Origin: Climacium dendroides
Lineage: Eukaryota > Streptophyta > Bryopsida > Hypnales > Climaciaceae
Direction: 5' to 3'
Length of the DNA stretch: 64,000 bases
Assembly (NCBI GenBank): GCA_950106755.1
Contig: OX467090.1
Location: 3,534,001-3,598,000 of the forward strand
Shown here: in pieces, positions 58,852 to 64,000 of the stretch
How the letters are laid out: each line of letters starts with the position of its first letter
Numbering within the stretch: position 1 is the first letter of the stretch
The notes under the pieces: model-generated
Database searches by the model: none
The model's input: only the letters and a program-made list of their open reading frames with translations
Told to the model about the DNA's origin: nothing
Made by a program: the position numbers and the translations under genes

Positions 58852-60141
58852 TCACAAATATAGAACTTAAGGTTATTCAGAAACCTCAACTTAGGTTCGG
58901 AGTTCATACTAGCATTGAAGATGTCATTCTTTGCCTTCCACAACGGATCCCACTTCTCTATCTCTTCTTCTGTGAATTGTGAGCTTTGTCTACCTTCATC
59001 CGTTGTTGTGACATAGAAAACTGCCGCTCCATCTCAGTAACCTTTGCTGAACTCATGCTCCAAGAAATCAAGATCACATGACAGAGTCGGTCTCACCATG
59101 GGCATAGGAACCATTCGGCAAAGTGGGATTTGTAGTCGGAAGAGGTGAGTCGGCTTCATCTTCAATGAAGCAATGGTATTCACTGAGTCCACCTTGTGAT
59201 ATTGTTGGAGATCGTCTTCCAACAAGTCTTTGTCATCATCCAGCAATAGGTCATCAATAACGTCCTCATCCACTACATCTCCTTCATTTTCACCTTCATC
59301 TTCACCTATAATGGGTGGTTGCATTGAATCATCGGTCTTCGGCATTTCTAGAATAGTCTCCTCGTACCAAATGTTTGTAGGAGTGCCATCCATCTACGAG
59401 GTTCACCCATGAAATTAAGCAACATGCTTGTACTCTCATCGAGGAATCTAAAATTCCGTTCAAACAAAACCGTAGTGGGATTCAATAAACAAATGATTGC
59501 ATGAGTAGTCAAGCAGTTGAGGGCAGAGTTTAGAAATCAAAGGACATGCATATTATAGGACACGTTTTGACGCGATATGTCTTTAAAGGAAATCCAATAC
59601 AATGGGATCAATCTATCTCTACATCTTCCTCTGAGTCAAAGCTCAGAAGAATGATGATGGGTTCTCCTAAACCATGAAATGCGCTACGTGCACAATCAAA
59701 AGTCTCCTCCATCAATGGCCCATCAATGGTGATGGAGACTTCTGTGTCTGAGGTGTACTCAGTGTCCGAACTCTCGGGAGACATACACTTGTTTGGGTTG
59801 TTTCTAGCCTTCTCAAGGATAAATTGAAGACATCTACGTTTCTGGGCAGACATGAGTTGACGTGCATGTCTTGGTGATTGGGTGTCACTCACTCGATTGA
59901 GTTTAGAACTTTCAAATGCATCAACAGCGAACTCAGCTGCCTCCATGACATCATTGAAACTTACCAACTCCTCATCTTGAACTTCTTGCTCCTCCATGTC
60001 TTTCTCTTCATCGGAATCGCTGGAATCCTCCATAGTTTCCTTCAGCGGTGAAAGAGCCTGTGATGGTTCTGCCTCATGAGTGCTTGGGACGTGAGGAGGT
60101 GTTGTCGTTGATGAAGAGACATTTTGCCCATGTCTAACCTT
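58852..60141 (-). pseudogene. ParB-methyltransferase gene, 5' part (interrupted)
   Basis: One exon from about 60141 (after TTCTAAAG) contains VRHGQNVSSSTTT and a Ser/acidic region and reads to a TGA at 59608-59610; its donor site is not certain. The next exon runs 59393-58852 (acceptor CTCGTAG). It encodes an acidic linker and then a ParB-like N-terminal unit: PMVRPTLSCDLDFLEHEF, GAAVFYVTTTDEG and LRFLNNLKFYICD, which joins DGNHRL across the hAT insertion. An in-frame TGA at 59034 stands where GY-x-DGA probably had Trp or Arg. By family knowledge, ParB-like domains with a DGNHR-type motif act on DNA or nucleotides and are often fused to methyltransferases in phages and mobile elements. Confidence 0.68.
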
Positions 60142-60733
60142 CTTTAGAATGCAACATTTTCAAAGTTAGGAATCCATAAGCCAAATCATCAAAGACCACA
60201 ATCATATTGCTTGAGTACATTTGGCTTTGAAATAAACTTTTCCAAGTCCAAATCAGATAAAGGAAATTGACCAATGCATGTGAAGATCTACGAGTACATA
60301 TCAAGAAGGTCTGCTTTAATCTTTCCTATTAATCTCTAAATCCAATCCAAACAATCACAAGGATCACCAAACACTATAAGAATCATCAAGATCACCTACC
60401 ACTTTCAGAATGAACAAGATCAACAAACACTGTATGCATCACCTTGAACACCAAACAATGTAGGAATCATGAGGATCACCAAAAACACTAAGAATCAATA
60501 GGATCACTAACTACTAAAATAATCAACAGGATATGAATACACGGTGACAATCACTAGGATCACAAAATACTGCCACACCCAATAGGGAAATAGAATAACG
60601 CCGCGGCATGAGAGTCATAATCACTACTACATTTATAATGCATTCAAACATCGATAATAAGAGGAATAATCAGTGGTGAATTTTCAGAAATAATCTCCAA
60701 AGCGTGCATATCCTGAACCTCAGTCCAATAAAT
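60142..60733. repeat. Degenerate GGATCACCAAACACT minisatellite
   Basis: From about 60355 to 60570 units like AGGATCACCAAACACTA and AAGAATCA alternate with a period of roughly 25-35 bp. The rest shows no gene. Confidence 0.7.
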
Positions 60734-62860
60734 GGGGGTCTTGGTGAGTGCTGCCATGTAAACCTCGGATCTGAGGCTTGTCTGGCAACACCTACTAGGA
60801 CCCCCTAAAATTCAAACATTAGGCTTCATTTCCAAATGATACAAAAATACGAAATTCTAGTCTCCTGGGAATGACACGGACACATGATAAAAAAATGGGC
60901 CACTCATCCGTTGGACCTTTAGAGATTTCAAATAAAAGTATAGTGTTAAGAAAACAGGGGGTCCTTGTGAGTGCTGCCAGACCAGCCTCGGATTCGAGGC
61001 TCGTCTGGCAACACTCATAAGGACCCCCCTTGTTTCACAAATTTTTATTTTCTTACGATTGTTTCAAGAATCAGGATTAGAAGTAGCGGCTCAAAGACGA
61101 TTACATACCATCCTACTCTCAACCGAAAAAAGATGCCAACTAGGGATTCACGGCGCTCATTTGAAGACACCACCAGTAGTTGATGAGAAATCAAAGTTTT
61201 CTAATTGCGGGAGAGAATGGTCACAAGGCTGAAACTGAAAGGAATCGGCGGAAGAGCAGCACGGGGAGTGCAACCTCTGGCTCCATTTCATTGAACATGG
61301 AAATTGTAGCGGGCCTAGAATTGGAGAATTATCCAAAAAAGGGGGGTCCTGGTGAGTGCTGCCAGACTAGCCTCGGATCCGAGGCTGGTCTGGCAGCACT
61401 CATCAGGACCCCCCGATTCTCACAGATTTCACTTTACAATGGCAAGGACGTATTCATTAATGAAGAACAAAAGTTGCAACTCTGATACAATTATATACCG
61501 TTCTAGTCTCAACCATATCTATGCCAACAAGGGATTAGTGGGTGTTGATTTGATCACTTCACTAGCCCCTTCTGAGAAATCAAAGTGACTTGGTTTTGAC
61601 GGGGAGTATGGTCGCCAGGTTCATTTGGCGGAAGGGCAACACCATGAGATCAGGCTGCGGCTTCACTTCACTCAACAGGAGAATTGTATAAGGTCCACAC
61701 ATAGGAAGGACAAATACATTAAAATCTTTTTTGTGTTAAAAGAATGGGGGTCCTGGTGAGTGCTTCCAGACCAGCCTCGGATCCGAGGCTTATTTGGAAA
61801 CACTCACCAAGACCCCCCAAATTCAAAAAATCTGTACGATCGGAAGGAGACTAAGCGAACTGGATTGTTTCCACTCTCAGGACTCTATGGTTTGAAGGCT
61901 AAAATTGGATAGAATTCACAGAATTGCACCATGAGGAGTGGAGCGTGCGGATGGATTTAACTGAAGGTCGAGGTCGGATGCTTCAGAGGTCGATCCGGTT
62001 TTCCAAAAACCGGGGGTCCGGGTGAGTGCTGCCAAACCAGCCTTGGATTCGAGGCTTGTCTAGCAGCACTCACCAAGACCCCCTCCAAATTCAAAATGCA
62101 CTGTACAATCCGACCGAGACTGAACGAACAAGATTGTTTCCACTCTCAAGACTGTTGGGTCTCAAGGCTGAAATTGGAAAGAGCACCATTAGGAGTGGAG
62201 CGTGCGGTTGGATTTCACTCAAAACAGAGAGACAGACCAAGTCGAGGCCCAGTTCGGATGCTTCAGAGGTCGATTAGGTTTGAATTTGGGGGGGGGTCCG
62301 GGTGAGTGCTGCCAGACCAGCCTCGGATCCGAGGCTTGTTTGGTACCACATACTAAGACCCCCCCCCCAAATTCAAAATGCACTGTACAATCCGACCGAG
62401 ACTGAACGAACAGGATTGTTTCCACTTTCAGGACTGTTGGGTCTTAAGGCTGAAATTGAAAAGAGCACCATTAGGAGTGGAGCGTGCAGTTGGATTTCAC
62501 TCAAAACAGAGAGACAGACCAAGTCGAGGCCCAGTTCGGATGCTTCAGAGGTCGATCAGGTTTGAAATAACCAAGGGTCCGGGTGAGTGCTGCCAGACCA
62601 GCCTCGGATCCGAGGCTTGTTTGGCAACACTCACGAAGACACCCCCCCAAATTCAAAATGCACTGTACAATCCGACCGAGACTGAACGAACAGGATTGTT
62701 TCCACTTTCAGGACTGTTGGGTCTCAAGGCTGAAATTGGAGAGAGCACCATTAGGAGTGGAGCGTGCAGTTGGATTTCACTCAAAATAGAGAGACAGCCC
62801 AAGTCGAGGCCCAGTTCGAATGCTTCAGAATTTGATTAGGTTTGAAATAATCGGGGGTCC
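60734..62860. repeat. Array of seven perfect-hairpin units
   Basis: Seven palindromic units of 72-81 bp lie at 60734-60805, 60957-61029, 61341-61414, 61746-61818, 62012-62083, 62288-62368 and 62575-62648, with a final half unit at 62853. Each starts GGGGGTCC, reads GTGAGTGCTGCCAGACC, has the centre GCCTCGGATCCGAGGC and returns to GGACCCCC. From the fourth unit on, the spacers are also repeats (ATTCAAAATGCACTGTACAA...), giving a period of about 280 bp. No protein is coded. Each transcript unit would fold into a hairpin with nearly complete pairing. Confidence 0.92.
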
Positions 62861-63577
62861 AACATCATATTCATTATTTTGGGAGTTTTCCAATGAAATG
62901 GGAGTTTCTTTCTAGCAAAATGCAAAGATGTGGAGGCATATAAACCATGAACAAAGATGACTTCCTTGTCCGTAAATACATTAAAAGAAATGTAATGTCA
63001 TTCAAAACTAGATTTGCAATTAAAGATATTGAATATACCATGTAGTAATTGAGATATGCAACAAAATTAATAGAAAATATTCATCAAATATATAAGTATT
63101 GAATGAATACATTGTGAAATGAACTTTGGTAGAAGCATTGCCTACCGTTACACTCATGGTAACTAAGTATCCTACCTTCATTGCTTGTGCTAGTTTGCAA
63201 ACTAAAGTGTGCAAAGAGTATATCATGGTAATTGGAGAATGAGGTGGATGATAAATCCATATTTAGGGCAAGGTCGAACATCCACTTCATTCTTCAATTA
63301 CCTTGATATACTCGTTGCACGCTTCTTTTTGCAAGACTATCACGAGCAAAGAAAATGCAATACTTTGACTACTTTGTTTGTAATATTGAACGGTTTACAA
63401 TGCTTACAGTTTAAATTTGAACATGTGTTATATAATAGCCTAAAATATGAGAATGAATTTGTTATAGAGTTTCGAAATAGACCGTTTCCAAATCTGATTA
63501 AGGCAATTGCATATACGAACTCAACCCTCTACTATAATGGAGAGAAAGGATCTATGTCCTCATAAAAAACATATGTA
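62861..63577. other. AT-rich gene-free DNA
   Basis: Ends the hairpin array. Short ORFs on both strands have no recognisable feature. Confidence 0.45.
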
Positions 63578-64000
63578 CTATGAGTGCGTCCTACTCTTCA
63601 TCTTCTCCATTGCCTTCAATAACTCTGGTCCTCGACTGTATCCGGTATAACTCGCAGATCTTTCGTGCACCATCTCTCTTACTTGCTTCTTCAAGGACCT
63701 CCGCTCCCAAGCATCCCACGGACGCTGTCTTGAATGAAATTGAGGTTTAGGGTCATGAGTCTTGCATTGGCGTTTAGCAACCTTTAGTGAATTGTGTTGA
63801 GGTTGAGGAGGTAGTACAACCTTAGATGTTGTAGGCCGCTGAGCAAAACTATTCTTCAAAGGCTGCAATTCAGGTGAACCATTAGCCTCGATATTTGCGG
63901 ACTTAGTGATTGCGTCCTCTCCTTGCAAAACCAATTGAAGTCCAATTGAAGTCGTCAAATCCCCATTCTAGATTATTGGACAAACTTTCCTAGAGCAGAA
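63578..64000 (-). CDS. Partial coding exon at window edge
   Basis: An open minus-strand frame enters from beyond the window and ends at TAG 63578-63580. It encodes a Pro/Gln region (VLPPQPQHNSLKVAKRQ) and a basic helical end (WDAWERRSLKKQVREMVHER, then GYSRGPELLKAMEKMK). The composition is protein-like and unlike nearby AT-rich ORFs. The family is unknown. It could be the last exon of a separate gene upstream of the ParB-methyltransferase gene on the same strand. Confidence 0.5.

Noticed and set aside
60734..62860. Regular repeats with spacers that suggest a CRISPR array
   Set aside because: Units are 72-81-bp palindromes in a eukaryotic context, the spacers are themselves repeats of about 200 bp, and there are no cas genes. 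It is a hairpin satellite.

Overview
The window looks like nuclear DNA of a plant-lineage (streptophyte) eukaryote with a large, repeat-rich genome. The evidence is interstitial CCCTAAA telomere-type repeats, CACTA, hAT and SINE-like elements, GT-AG introns, TATA-box promoters and long AT-rich stretches holding islands of coding DNA. I cannot name the species. A non-seed plant or a charophyte alga would fit, but this is a guess. Nearly every long coding region is a transposon gene or a decayed gene. The only well-preserved coding units are a hAT transposase and three copies of a very small repeat-peptide gene.

Layout. 1-1281 is a GC-richer block whose near-identical copy lies at 35460-36740, with a diverged third copy at about 31735-33200. 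Each carries a 53-codon ORF made of three repeats of GDGGSSKWRPPSK. 1715-2113 (minus) is a decayed exon; the DNA upstream of it (2136-3058) holds nine copies of a 21-bp near-palindrome. 4395-6225 is a large AT-rich inverted repeat. 9325-11237 is a decayed gag-like ORF. 14820-15405 holds six more of the 21-bp palindromes just upstream of a DUF7869-type transposase-like pseudogene (15697-24269). That pseudogene is split by a CACTA MITE, a 2.6-kb CACTA element and a 2.9-kb insertion. 24270-31050 is AT-rich with almost no genes.

The main discovery is at 40634-60141. A minus-strand, intron-rich gene encodes a ParB-like domain (DGNHR motif) and a C-terminal beta-class-like DNA methyltransferase fold. 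It is cut within one exon by a 14,210-bp hAT transposon (44642-58851), which has 10-bp terminal inverted repeats (CAGGGTTGTC) and an 8-bp target duplication (TCACAAAC/T). Besides a long hAT transposase ORF (996 aa), the element carries two large cargo genes: a protein kinase (minus, 49265-50887) and a coiled-coil/RING-H2 protein (plus, 54375-56579). Four CGTCC/GGACG-rich tandem arrays sit next to the two ends and directly upstream of both cargo genes. Those at the left end and upstream of the cargo genes are also promoter-proximal.

Decay is mostly by nonsense changes. The cargo genes each form one continuous frame broken only by TAG, TGA and TAA codons that C-to-T changes in CAG, CGA or CAA would give. 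This fits 5-methylcytosine deamination in silenced repeats. 60734-62860 is an array of seven 72-81-bp perfect-hairpin units with a spacer that becomes a regular repeat of about 280 bp. The right edge (63578-64000) holds part of another minus-strand coding exon.
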